From Megalopta genalis (Eukaryota; Arthropoda; Insecta; Hymenoptera; Halictidae): DNA of 64,000 nucleotides. A model generated the notes under the pieces. That model was not told the origin of the DNA. It saw only the letters and a list, made by a program, of their open reading frames with translations, and did no database searches. Positions 12,539 through 24,570 of the stretch are shown here, one piece after another. Location of the stretch: the NCBI RefSeq assembly GCF_051020955.1, contig NW_027476341.1:186001-250000 (forward strand), given 5' to 3'. The position numbers and the translations under genes were made by a program. How positions within the stretch are numbered: the first letter of the stretch is position 1; each line of letters begins with the position of its first letter.

Positions 12539-13002
12539 TGCTGTTGAAGCTAAATCATGTATATCACAAGTATTTGAAGCTAAACCATTTGTTTCGCATG
12601 GATTCGAAGATTAGCCTTCCACATCGCATTGATTTGAAGCTAAATCATGTGTTTCGCATGGGTATGAAGCTAACTCGTTTGTTTCGCCTGCATTTGAAGC
12701 TATATCACTTATATTCTCAAGTATGTGAAGCTAAATCATTCGTTTCGCATGGATTTGAAGCTAAGCCGTCAACTTCGCGTTGACTTGATGATAAATCATG
12801 TCTTTCGCTTGGACTTGAAGTTAACTCGTTTGTTTCGCATGCTGTTGAAGCTAAATCATGTATATCACAAGTATTTGAAGCTAAACCATTTGTTTCGCAT
12901 GGATTCCAAGATAACCCTTCTAATTGGCATTGATTTGAGGCTAAATCATGTGTTTCGCATGGATTTGAAGCTAACTCGTTTGTTTCTCATGCTGTTGAAG
13001 CT

Positions 13003-14485
13003 AAATCATGTATATCACAAGAATTTGAAGCTAAACCATTTGTTTCGCATGGATCCGAAGATAAGCCTCCTACTTCGCATTGATTTGAAGCTAAATCATG
13101 TGTTCGCAGGGATTTGAAGCTAACTCGTTTGCTTCGCATGCTGTTGAAGCTAAATCAAGTGTATCACAAGTATTTGAAGCTAAACCATTTGTTTCGCGTG
13201 GATTCGAAGATCAACCTTCTACTTCGTATTGATTAGATGCTAAATCATGTGTTTCGCATGGATTTGAAGCTAACTCGTTTGTTTCGCATGCTGTTGAAGC
13301 TAAATCATGTATATCACAAGTATTTGAAGCTATATCATATGTTTCGCATGGATTCGAAGATAACCCTTCTAATTCGCATTGATTTGAAGCTAAATCATGT
13401 GTTTCGCATGGATTTGAAGCTAACTCGTTTATTTCGCATGCTGTTGAAGCTAAATCATGTATATCACAAGTATATGAAGCTAATCCATTTGCTTCGCATG
13501 GATTCGTAGATAAACCTTCTACTTCGCATTGATTTGAAGCTAAATCATGTGTTTCGCATGGATTTGAATCTAACTCGTTTGTTTCGCATGCTGTTGAAAC
13601 TAAATCATGTATATCACAAGTATTTGAAGCTAAACCATTTGTTTCGCATGGATTCCAAGATAACCCTTCTAATTCGCATTTATTAGATGGTAAATCATGC
13701 GTTTCGCATGGATTTGAAGCTAACTCGATTGTTTCGCATTCTGTTGAAGCTAAATCATGCATATCACAAGTATTTGAAGCTAAACCATTTGTTTCGCATG
13801 GATTCGAAGATAAGCCATCTACTTCGCATTGATTTGAAGCTAAATCATGTGTTCGCATGGAATTGAAACTACCTCGTTTGTTTCGCATGCTGTTGAAGCT
13901 AAGTCATGTATATCACAAGTATTTGAAGCTAAACCATTTGTTTCGCATGGATTCGAAGATAAGCCTTCTACTTCGCATACATTTGAAGCTAAATCATGTG
14001 TTCCGCATGGATTTGAATCTAACTCGTTTGTTTCGCATGCAGTTGAAGCTGAATCATGTATATCACAAGTGTTTGCGGCTAAACCATTTGCTTCGCATGG
14101 ATTCGAAGATCATCCTTCTACTTCGCATTGATTAGATGCTAAATCATGTGTATCGCATGGGTTTGAAGCTAACTCGTTTGTTTCCCCTGCATTTGAAGCC
14201 ATATCACTTATATTTTCAAATATGTGTAGCTAAATCATTCGTTTTGCATGGATTTGAAGCTAAGCCATCAACTTCGCGTTGACTTGATGCTAATTCATGT
14301 GTTTCGCATGGATTTGAAGCTAACTCGATTGTTTCCTAGGCAGTTGAAGCTAAATCATGTATATCACAAGTATTTGAAGCTAAACCATTTGTTTCGCATG
14401 GATTCCAAGATAACCCTTCTAATTCGCATTGATTTGAAGCTAAATTATGTGTTTCACATGGATTTGAAGCTAACTCGTTTGTTTC
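13003..14485 (+). repeat. 1.5-kb duplication, copy 2 (partner 9103-10585)
   Basis: This is the second copy at offset 3900. Its left part (12943-13533) is itself repeated at 14983-15573 with an offset of 2040, so some monomers of this family occur four times between 7.9 and 15.6 kb. Confidence 0.9.
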
Positions 14486-14982
14486 TCATGCTGTTGAAGC
14501 TAAATCATGTATATCACAAGTATTTGAAGCTAAACCATTTGTTTCGCATGGATCCGAAGATAAGCCTCCTACTTCGCATTGATTTGAAGCTAAATCATGT
14601 ATATCACAAGTATTTGAAGCTATATCATATGTTTCGCATGGATTCGAAGATAACCCTTCTAATTCGCATTGATTTGAAGCTAAATCATGTGTTTAGGATG
14701 GATTTGAAGCTAACTCGTTTTTTTTCGCATGCTGTTTTAAGCTAAGTCATGTATATCACAAGTATTTGAAGCTAAACCATTTGTTTCGCATGGATTCGAA
14801 GATAAGCCTCCTACCTCGCATTGATTTGAAGCTAAATCATGTGTTCGCATGGACTTGAAGCTACCTCGTTTGTTTCGCATTCTGTTGAAGCTAAATCAAA
14901 TGTATCACAAGTATTTGAAGCCAAACCATTTGCTTCGCATGGATTCGAAGATCAGCCTTCTACTACGCATTGATTAGATGCT

Positions 14983-15573
14983 AAATCATGTGTTTCGCAT
15001 GGATTTGAAGCTAACTCGTTTGTTTCTCATGCTGTTGAAGCTAAATCATGTATATCACAAGAATTTGAAGCTAAACCATTTGTTTCGCATGGATCCGAAG
15101 ATAAGCCTCCTACTTCGCATTGATTTGAAGCTAAATCATGTGTTCGCAGGGATTTGAAGCTAACTCGTTTGCTTCGCATGCTGTTGAAGCTAAATCAAGT
15201 GTATCACAAGTATTTGAAGCTAAACCATTTGTTTCGCGTGGATTCGAAGATCAACCTTCTACTTCGTATTGATTAGATGCTAAATCATGTGTTTCGCATG
15301 GATTTGAAGCTAACTCGTTTGTTTCGCATGCTGTTGAAGCTAAATCATGTATATCACAAGTATTTGAAGCTATATCATATGTTTCGCATGGATTCGAAGA
15401 TAACCCTTCTAATTCGCATTGATTTGAAGCTAAATCATGTGTTTCGCATGGATTTGAAGCTAACTCGTTTATTTCGCATGCTGTTGAAGCTAAATCATGT
15501 ATATCACAAGTATATGAAGCTAATCCATTTGCTTCGCATGGATTCGTAGATAAACCTTCTACTTCGCATTGAT
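14983..15573 (+). repeat. 0.6-kb duplication (partner 12943-13533)
   Basis: This matches 12943-13533 at an offset of 2040, or 68 monomers. It is joined at 15571 to a segment (GATGAGATTC onward) that matches 10981 onward at an offset of 4590. The join is inside a monomer and in register, a clear recombination junction between two blocks. Confidence 0.87.
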
Positions 15574-15944
15574 GAGATTCTAAATCATGTGTTTAGCATG
15601 GGTTTGAATCTAACTCGTTTGTTTCGCCTGCATTTGAAGCTATATCACTTATATTCACAAGTATGTGAAGCTAAATCATTCGTTTCGCATTTATTTGAAG
15701 CAAAGCCATTAACTTCGCGTTGACTTGATACTAAATCATGTTTTTCGTTTGGACTTGAAGCTAACTCGTTTGTTTAGCATGTTGTTGAAGCTAAATCATG
15801 TATATCACAAGTATTTGAAGCTATATCATATGTTTCGCATGGATTCGAAGATAAGCCTCCTACTTCGCATTGATTTGAAGCTAAATCATGTGTTTCGCAT
15901 GGATTTGAAGCTAACTCGTTTGTTTCGCATGCTGTTGATGCTAA

Positions 15945-18195
15945 GTCATGTATATCACAAGTATTTGAAGCTATATCATATGTTTCGCATGGATTCGAAG
16001 ATAACCCTTCTAATTCGCATTGATTTGAAGCTAAATCATGTGTTTAGGATGGATTTGAAGCTAACTCGTTTTTTTTTCGCATGCTGTTTTAAGCTAAGTC
16101 ATGTATATCACAAGTATTTGAAGCTAAACCATTTGTTTCGCATGGATTCGAAGATAAGCCTCCTACCTCGCATTGATTTGAAGCTAAATCATGTGTTCGC
16201 ATGGACTTGAAGCTACCTCGTTTGTTTCGCATTCTGTTGAAGCTAAATCAAATGTATCACAAGTATTTGAAGCCAAACCATTTGCTTCGCATGGATTCGA
16301 AGATCAGGCTTCTACTTCGCATTTATTAGATGGTAAATCATGCGTTTCGCATGGATTTGAAGCTAACTCGTTCGTTTCGCATGCTGTTGAAGCTAAGTCA
16401 TGTATATCACAAGTATTTGAAGCTAAACCATTTGTTTCGCATGGATTCGAAGATAAGCCTCCTACGACGCATTGATTTGAAGCTAAATCATTTGTTCGCA
16501 TGGACTTGAAGCTACCTCGTTTGTTTCGCATTCTGTTGAAGCTAAATCAAGTGTATCACAAGTATTTGAAGCCAAACCATTTGCTTCGCATGGATTCGAA
16601 GCTCAGCCTTCTACTTCGCATTTATTAGATGGTAAATCATGCGTTTCGCATGGATTTGAAGCTAACTCGTTTGTTTCGCATTCTGTTGAAGCTAAATCAT
16701 GCATATCACAAGTATTTGAAGCTAAACCATTTGTTTCGCATGGATTCGAAGATAAGCCTCCTACTTCGCATTGATTTGAAGCTAAATCATGTGTTCGCAT
16801 GGATTTGAAGCTACCTCGTTTGTTTCGCATGCTGTTAAAGCTAAATCATGTATATCACAAGTATTTGAAGCTATATCATATGTTTCGCATGGATTCGAAG
16901 ATAACCCTTCTAATTCGCATTGATTTGAAGCTAAATCATGTGTTTAGGATGGATTTGAAGCTAACTCGTTTTTTTTTCGCATGCTGTTTTAAGCTAAGTC
17001 ATGTATATCACAAGTATTTGAAGCTAAACCATTTGTTTCGCATGGATTCGAAGATAAGCCTCCTACCTCGCATTGATTTGAAGCTAAATCATGTGTTCGC
17101 ATGGACTTGAAGCTACCTCGTTTGTTTCGCATTCTGTTGAAGCTAAATCAAATGTATCACAAGTATTTGAAGCCAAACCATTTGCTTCGCATGGATTCGA
17201 AGATCAGGCTTCTACTTCGCATTTATTAGATGGTAAATCATGCGTTTCGCATGGATTTGAAGCTAACTCGTTCGTTTCGCATGCTGTTGAAGCTAAGTCA
17301 TGTATATCACAAGTATTTGAAGCTAAACCATTTGTTTCGCATGGATTCGAAGATAAGCCTCCTACGACGCATTGATTTGAAGCTAAATCATTTGTTCGCA
17401 TGGACTTGAAGCTACCTCGTTTGTTTCGCATTCTGTTGAAGCTAAATCAAGTGTATCACAAGTATTTGAAGCCAAACCATTTGCTTCGCATGGATTCGAA
17501 GCTCAGCCTTCTACTTCGCATTTATTAGATGGTAAATCATGCGTTTCGCATGGATTTGAAGCTAACTCGTTTGTTTCGCATTCTGTTGAAGCTAAATCAT
17601 GCATATCACAAGTATTTGAAGCTAAACCATTTGTTTCGCATGGATTCGAAGATAAGCCTCCTACTTCGCATTGATTTGAAGCTAAATCATGTGTTCGCAT
17701 GGATTTGAAGCTACCTCGTTTGTTTCGCATGCTGTTAAAGCTAAATCATGTATATCACAAGTATTTGAAGCTATATCATATGTTTCGCATGGATTCGAAG
17801 ATAACCCTTCTAATTCGCATTGATTTGAAGCTAAATCATGTGTTTAGGATGGATTTGAAGCTAACTCGTTTTTTTTTCGCATGCTGTTTTAAGCTAAGTC
17901 ATGTATATCACAAGTATTTGAAGCTAAACCATTTGTTTCGCATGGATTCGAAGATAAGCCTCCTACCTCGCATTGATTTGAAGCTAAATCATGTGTTCGC
18001 ATGGACTTGAAGCTACCTCGTTTGTTTCGCATTCTGTTGAAGCTAAATCAAATGTATCACAAGTATTTGAAGCCAAACCATTTGCTTCGCATGGACTCGA
18101 AGATCAGGCTTCTACTTCGCATTTATTAGATGGTAAATCATGCGTTTCGCATGGATTTGAAGCTAACTCGTTCGTTTCGCATGCTGTTGAAGCTA
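15945..18195 (+). repeat. 900-bp tandem block, 2.5 copies
   Basis: The sequence repeats with a period of exactly 900 bp (30 monomers): 15945-16844, 16845-17744 and a partial copy to about 18195. Comparing lines 900 bp apart, the only difference I noted is GATTCGAAG at 17196 versus GACTCGAAG at 18096. Each copy carries a nine-T run (16069-16077, 16969-16977, 17869-17877) followed by CTGTTTTAAGC. An older related copy is at 11345-12538. The near identity suggests very recent expansion, or assembly collapse or duplication. Confidence 0.93.
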
Positions 18196-18348
18196 AATCA
18201 TGTATATCACAAGTATTTGAAGCTATATCATTTGTTTCGCATGGATTCGAAGATTAGCCTTCTACTTCGCATTGATTAGATGCTAAATCATGTGTTTAGC
18301 ATGGATTTGAAGCTAACTCGTTTGTTTCGCATGCTGTTGAAGATAAGT

Positions 18349-18651
18349 CATGTATATCACAAGTATTTGAAGCTGAACCATTTGTTTCTCACGTATTTGA
18401 AACTGAGCCTTCTACTTCGCATTGATTTGAAGCTGAATCATGTGTTTCGCTTGCATTTGAAGCTAACTCGTTTGTTTCGCATAGATTTGAAGCTAAATCA
18501 TGTGTTTCGCATGGATTTGAAGTTACCTCGTTTGTTTCGCCTGCATTTGAAGCTACATTACTTCTATTCGAAAGTATTTGATGATAAATCATTCGTTTCG
18601 CATAGATTTGAAGCTAATCCTTCAACTTCGCATTCATTTGAAGCTAAATCA
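18349..18651 (+). repeat. 0.3-kb duplication (partner 20275-20577)
   Basis: This matches 20275-20577 at an offset of 1926, and part of it (from about 18425) matches 24021 onward. It holds the distinctive monomers CTCACGTATTTGAAACTGAG and CTACATTACTTCTATTCGAAAG (a C' variant split here only by the 20-base rule: core TTACTTCTATTCGAAAG). The second copy has CATGGATTTG where this one has CATAGATTTG at about 18601. Confidence 0.8.
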
Positions 18652-18884
18652 TTCGTTTCGCATGGATTTGAAGCTAAGCCTTCTACTTCGCATTTATTTG
18701 AAGCTAAATCATGTGGTTGCGCATGGATTTGCAGATAACACGTTTGTTTCGCATGCAGTTGAAGCTATATCACTTATATTCGCAAGTATTTGAAGCCAAA
18801 TCATTCGGTTCGCATGGATTTGAAGCTATGCCTTCTACTTCGCATTGATTTGAAGTTAAATCATGTGTTTCGCATGGATTTGAA

Positions 18885-19668
18885 GCTAACTCATTTGTTT
18901 CGCATGCAGTTGAAACTAAATCATGTATATCACAATCATTTGAAGCTAAACCATTTGATTCGCATGGATTCGAAGATAAGCCTTCTACTTCGCATTGATT
19001 TGATGCTAAATCATGTGTTTCGTTTGGATTTGAGGCTAACTCATTTGTTCCGCATGCTGTTGAATGTAAATCATGTATCTCACAAGTATTTGAAGCTAAA
19101 CCATTTGTTTCGCATGGATTCGTAGATAACCCTTCTACTTCGCTTTGATTTGAAGCTAAATCAAGTGTTTCACATGGATTTGAAGCTAACTCGTTTGTTT
19201 CGCATGCAGTTGAAACTAAATCATGTATATCACAAGCATTTGAAGCTAAACCATTTGTTCCGCATGGATTCGAAGATAATCCTTCTACTTCGCATTGATT
19301 TACAGCAAAATCATGTGTTTCACATGGATTTGATGCTAACTCATTTGTTTCGCATGCAGTTGAAGCTATATCATATATATCACAGGTATCTGCAGCTAAA
19401 CATTAGTTTCGCATGGATTCGAAGATAAGCCTTCTATTTCGCATTGATTTGAAGCTAAATCATGTGTTTGGCATGAATTTGAAGCTAACTCGTTTGCTTC
19501 GTCTGCATTTGAAGCTATATCACTTATATTCGCAAGCATTTGGAGCTCAATCATTCGTTTCGCATGGATTTGAAGCTAAGCCTTCTACTTCGCATTTATT
19601 TGAATCTAAATCATGTGGTTGCGCATGGATTTGAAGATAACACGTTTGTTTCGCATGCAGTTGCAGCT
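18885..19668 (+). repeat. 0.8-kb duplication, copy 1 (partner 22433-23216)
   Basis: This matches 22433-23216 at an offset of 3548. Shared markers are CACAATCATTTGAAG, CGCTTTGATTTG, a shortened D/E junction GCTAAACATTAGTTTC (a short monomer) and GTGGTTGCGCATGG. Scattered substitutions separate the copies, so this event is older than those in region 1. Part of the block also recurs near 34090-34330. Confidence 0.84.
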
Positions 19669-20499
19669 ATATCACTTATATTCGCAAGTATTTGAAGCCA
19701 AATCATTCGGTTCGCATGGATTTGAAGCTATGCCTTCTACTTCGCATTGATTTGAAGTTAAATCATGTATTTGGCATGGATTTGAAGCTAACTCGTTTGT
19801 TTAGCATGCAGTTGAATCTATATCACTTATATTCGCAAGCATTTGAAGCTAAATAATTCGTTTGGCATGGATTGGAAGCTAAGTCTTCTACTTTGCATTG
19901 ATTTGAAGTCAAATCATGTGTTACGCTTGGATTTGAAGCTAACTCGTTTGTTTCGCCTGCATTTGAAGATATATCACTTACATCGTAAGTATATGAAGCT
20001 AAATCATTCGTGTCGCATGGATTTGAAGCTAAGCCTTCTACTTCGCATTGATTTGAAGCTAAATCATGTGCTTCGCATGGATTCGAGGCTTACTCGTTTG
20101 ATTCGCATGCAGTTGAAGCTAAATCATGATTATCACAAGTATCTGAATCTAAACCATCTGTTTCGCATGAATATTAAGCTGAACCATGTGTTTCTCATGA
20201 ATTTGAAACTATATCATGTGTTTCGCATGGATTTGAAGCTAACTCGTTTATTTCGTCTGCATTTGAAGGAAAATCATGTATATCACAAGTATTTGAAGCT
20301 GAACCATTTGTTTCTCACGTATTTGAAACTGAGCCTTCTACTTCGCATTGATTTGAAGCTGAATCATGTGTTTCGCTTGCATTTGAAGCTAACTCGTTTG
20401 TTTCGCATAGATTTGAAGCTAAATCATGTGTTTCGCATGGATTTGAAGCTACCTCGTTTGTTTCGCCTGCATTTGAAGCTACATTACTTCTATTCGAAA

Positions 20500-20900
20500 G
20501 TATTTGATGATAAATCATTCGTTTCGCATGGATTTGAAGCTAATCCTTCAACTTCGCATTCATTTGAAGCTAAATCATGCGTTTCGCATGGATTTGAAGC
20601 TATATCACTTATATTCGCAAGTATTTGAAGGTCAATCATTCGTTTCGCATGGATTTGAAGCTAATCCTTCTACTTCGGATTGTTTTGAAGCTAAATCTTG
20701 TGTTTCGCATGGATTTGTAGCTAACTCGTTTGTTTCGCACGCAGTTGACGCTAAATCGTGTATATCACGATTATTTGAAGCTATTCCATTTGATTCGCAT
20801 GGATTTGAAACGAAGACTTCTGCTTCGCATTGAGTTGAAGCTAAAACATGCATTTCGCATGGATTTGGAGCTAACTCGTTTTTTTCGCCTGCATTTGGAG
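20500..20900 (+). repeat. 0.4-kb block shared with 24169-24570
   Basis: This matches about 24169-24570 at an offset of 3669. Markers are TACTTCGGATTGTTTTGAAG, GTTGACGCTAAATCGTG, ATCACGATTATTTG and GAGTTGAAGCTAAAACATG. Part of the block (about 170 bp around the ATCACGATTATTTG monomer) recurs near 24860 and 33650. Confidence 0.8.
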
Positions 20901-22432
20901 CTATATCACTTATATTCGCAAGTATGTGAAGGTCAATCATTCGTTTCGCATGTTTTTGAAGCTAATCCTTCTACTTCGCATTCATTTGAAGCTAAATCAT
21001 GCGCTTCGCACGGATTTGTAGCTAACTCGTTTGATTCGCCTGCATTTCAAGCTATATCACTTATATGGCAAGTGTTTGAAGCTAAATCATTTGTGTCGCA
21101 TGGGTTTGAAGCTAAGCCTTCTACTTCGGATGGATTTGAAGCTAAATCATGCGTTTCGCTTGGATTTAAAACTAACTTGTTTGTTTCGCATGCAGTTGAA
21201 ACTAAATCATGTATATCACAAGTTTTTGAAGCTGAACCATTTGTTTCGCATGGATTCGAAGATAAGCCTTCTACTTCGCATTGATTTAAAGCTAAATCAA
21301 GTGTTTGGCATTGATTTGGAGCTATCTCGATTATTTCGCCTGCATTTGAATCTGTATCACTTATACCGCAATTATCTGGAGATAAATCATTTGTTTCTCA
21401 TGTATTTATATGCTATATCATGTGTTTCGCATGGATTTGAAGCTGACTCGGATGTGTCGCACTTAGTTGAAGGTAAATCTTGTATATAACAAGTATTTGA
21501 AGCTAAACCATATGCTTCGCATGAATTTTAAGCTAAATCATGTGTTTCGCATGGATTTGAAGCTAAGCCTTCTACTTCGCATTGATTTGAATCTAAATCA
21601 TGTGTTTTGCATGGATTTGAAGCTAACTCGTTTGTTTCGCCAGCATTTGAAGCTATATCACTTATATTCGTAAGCATTTGAATGTCATTCATTCGTTTCG
21701 CATGGATTTGAAGCTAAGCCTTCTACTTCGCATTGATTTGAGGCTAAATCATGTGCTTTGCATGGATTTGCAGCTAAATCGTTGGTTTCGCATGCAGTTG
21801 AAGCTAAATCATGTATATCACAAGTATTTGAAGCTAAACCACTTGTTTCGCATGGATTCGAAGATAAGCCTTCTACTTCGCCTTGATTTGATGCTAAATC
21901 ATGTGTTTCGCATGGATTTGATGCTAACTCGTTTGTTTCACTTGCTGTTGAATGTAAATCATGTATATCACAAGTATTTGAAGCTAAAACATTTGATTCG
22001 AATGGATTTGAAGCTAAGCCTTCTACTTCGCACTGATTTGAAGCTAAACCATTTGTTTCGCATGGATTCGAAGATAAGCCTTCAACCACGCATTGAATTG
22101 AAGCTAAATCATGTGTTTCGTATGGATTTGAAGTTAACACGTTTGTTTCGCATGCTGTTGAAGCTAAATCATGTATATTACAAGCATTTGAAGCTAAACC
22201 ATTTGTTTCGCATGGATTCGAAGATAAGCCTTCTACTTCGCATTGATTTGAAGCTGAATCATGTGTTTGGCATGTATTTGAATCTAACTCGTTTATTTCG
22301 CATGCAGTTGAAGCTAAATCATGTATATCACAAATATTTGAAGCTAAAACATTTCATTCGCATGGATTCGAAGATCAGCCTTCTGCTTCGCATTGATTTG
22401 AAGATAAATCATGTGTTTAGCATTGATTTGAA

Positions 22433-23216
22433 GCTAACTCGTTTGTTTCGCATGCAGTTGAAACTAAATCATGTATATCACAATCATTTGAAGCTAAACC
22501 ATTTGTTTCGCATGGATTAGGAGATAAGCCTTCTACTTCGCATTGATTTGATGCTAAATCATGTGTTTCGTTTGGATTTGAGGCTAACTCATTTGTTCCG
22601 CATGCTGTTGAATGTAAATCATGTATTTCACAAGTACTTGAAGCTAAACCATTTGTTTCGCATGGATTCGTAGATAACCCTTCTACTTCGCTTTGATTTG
22701 AATCTAAATCAAGTGTTTCACATGGGTTTGAAGCTAACTCGTTTGTTTCGCATGCAGTTGAAACTAAATCATGTATATCACAAGTATTTGAAGCTAAACC
22801 ATTTGTTCCGCATGGATTCGAAGATAATCCTTCTACTTCGCATTGATTTAAAGCAAAATCATGTGTTTCACATGGATTTGAAGCTAACTCGATTGTTTCG
22901 CATGCAGTTGAAGCTATATCATGTACATCACAGGTATCTGAAGCTAAACATTAGTTTCTCATGGATTCGAAGATAAGCCTTCTACTTCGCATTGATTTGA
23001 AGCTAAATCATGTGATTGGCATGGATTTGAAGCTAACTCGTTTGCTTCGTCTGCATTTGAAGCTATATCACTTATATTCGCAAGCATTTGGAGCTCAATC
23101 ATTCGTTTCGCATGGATTTGAAGCTAAGCCTTCTACTTCGCATTTATTTGAAGCTAAATCATGTGGTTGCGCATGGATTGGAAGATAACACGTTTGTTTC
23201 GCATGCAGTTGAATCT
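22433..23216 (+). repeat. 0.8-kb duplication, copy 2 (partner 18885-19668)
   Basis: This is the second copy at offset 3548. The stretch just upstream (about 22206-22530) matches 33854-34178 at an offset of 11648, which shows that blocks have moved over more than 10 kb within the array. Confidence 0.83.
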
Positions 23217-24168
23217 ATATCACTTATATTCGCAAGCATTTGAAGCTAAATAATTTGTTTGGCATGGATTGGAAGCAAGCCTTCTACTTTGCATTGATTT
23301 GAAGTCAAATCATGTGTTACGCTTGGATTTGAAGCTCACTCGTTTGTATCGCCTGCATTTGAAGATATATCACTTACATCGCAAGTATATGAAGCTAAAT
23401 CATTCGAGTCGCATGGATTTGAAACTATTCCTTCTACTTCGCATTGATTTGAAGCTAAATCGTGTGTTTCGCATGGATTTGAAGCTACCTCGTTTGTTTC
23501 GCCTGCATTTGAAGCTACATTACTTCTATTCGAAAGTATTTGATGATAAATCATTCGTTTCGCATGGATTTGAAGCTAATCCTTCAACTTCGCATTCATT
23601 TGAAGCTAAATCATGCGTTTCGCATGGGTTTGAAGCTATATCACTTTTATTCGCAAGTATTTGAAGGTCAATCATTCGTTTCGCATGGATTTGAAGCTAA
23701 TCCTTCTACTTCGGATTGTTTTGAAGCTAAATCATGCATTTCGCATGGATTTGTAGCTAACTCGTTTTTTTCGCCTGCATTTGGAGCTATATCACTTATA
23801 TTCGCAAGTATTTGAAGGTCACTCATTCGTTTCGCATGGATTTGAAGCTAATCCTTCTACTTCGCATTCATTTGAAGCTAAATCATTCGTTTCGCACGGA
23901 TTTGTAGCTAACTCGTTTGATTCGCCTGCATTTCAAGCTATATCACTTATATGGCAAGTGTTTGAAGCTAAATCATTTGTGTCGAATGGGTTTGAAGCTA
24001 AGCCTTCTACTTCGCATTGATTTGAAGCTGAATCATGTGTTTCGCTTGCATTTGAAGCTAACTCGTTTGCTTCGCATAGATTTGAAGCTAAATCATGTGT
24101 TTCGTATGGATTTGAAGCTAGCTCGTTTGTTTCGCCTGCATTTGAAGCTACATTACATCTATTCGAAA

Positions 24169-24570
24169 GTATTTGATGATTAATCATTCGTTTCGCATGG
24201 ATTTGAAGCTAATCCTTCAACTTCGCATTCATTTGAAGCTAAATCATGCGTTTCGCATGGATTTGAAGCTATATCACTTATATTCGCAAGTATTTGAAGG
24301 TCAATCATTCGTTTCGCATGGATTTGAAGCTAATCCTTCTACTTCGGATTGTTTTGAAGCTAAATCATGTGTTTCGCATGGATTTGTAGCTAACTCGTTT
24401 GTTTCGCACGCAGTTGACGCTAAATCGTGTATATCACGATTATTTGAAGCTATTCCATTTGATTCGCATGGATTTGAAACGAAACCTTCTGCTTCGCATT
24501 GAGTTGAAGCTAAAACATGCATTTCGCATGGATTTGAAGCTAACTCGTTTTTTTCGCCTGCATTTGGAGC
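24169..24570 (+). repeat. 0.4-kb block shared with 20500-20900
   Basis: This is the second copy at offset 3669. Known differences include AAATCATGTG here versus AAATCTTGTG at about 20695, and GAAACCTTCT versus GAAGACTTCT. Confidence 0.8.

Larger units (their letters stand above)
1..18200. repeat. Region 1: pentamer-dominated array
   Basis: Most of this stretch follows the A-B-C-D-E order. It is marked by the 29-bp A variant (GTGTTCGCATG, one T missing; for example near 83, 1375, 1675, 2425, 5065, 5663 and 8750) and by an E-A variant reading TTATTAGATGGTAAATCATG (for example near 1503, 3003, 4893 and 5493). There are also monomers with CTAATTCGCATT in the E position. Recent duplications of 0.4 to 3.2 kb cover nearly all of it and are listed separately. 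No gene-like unique segment is present. Confidence 0.88.
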
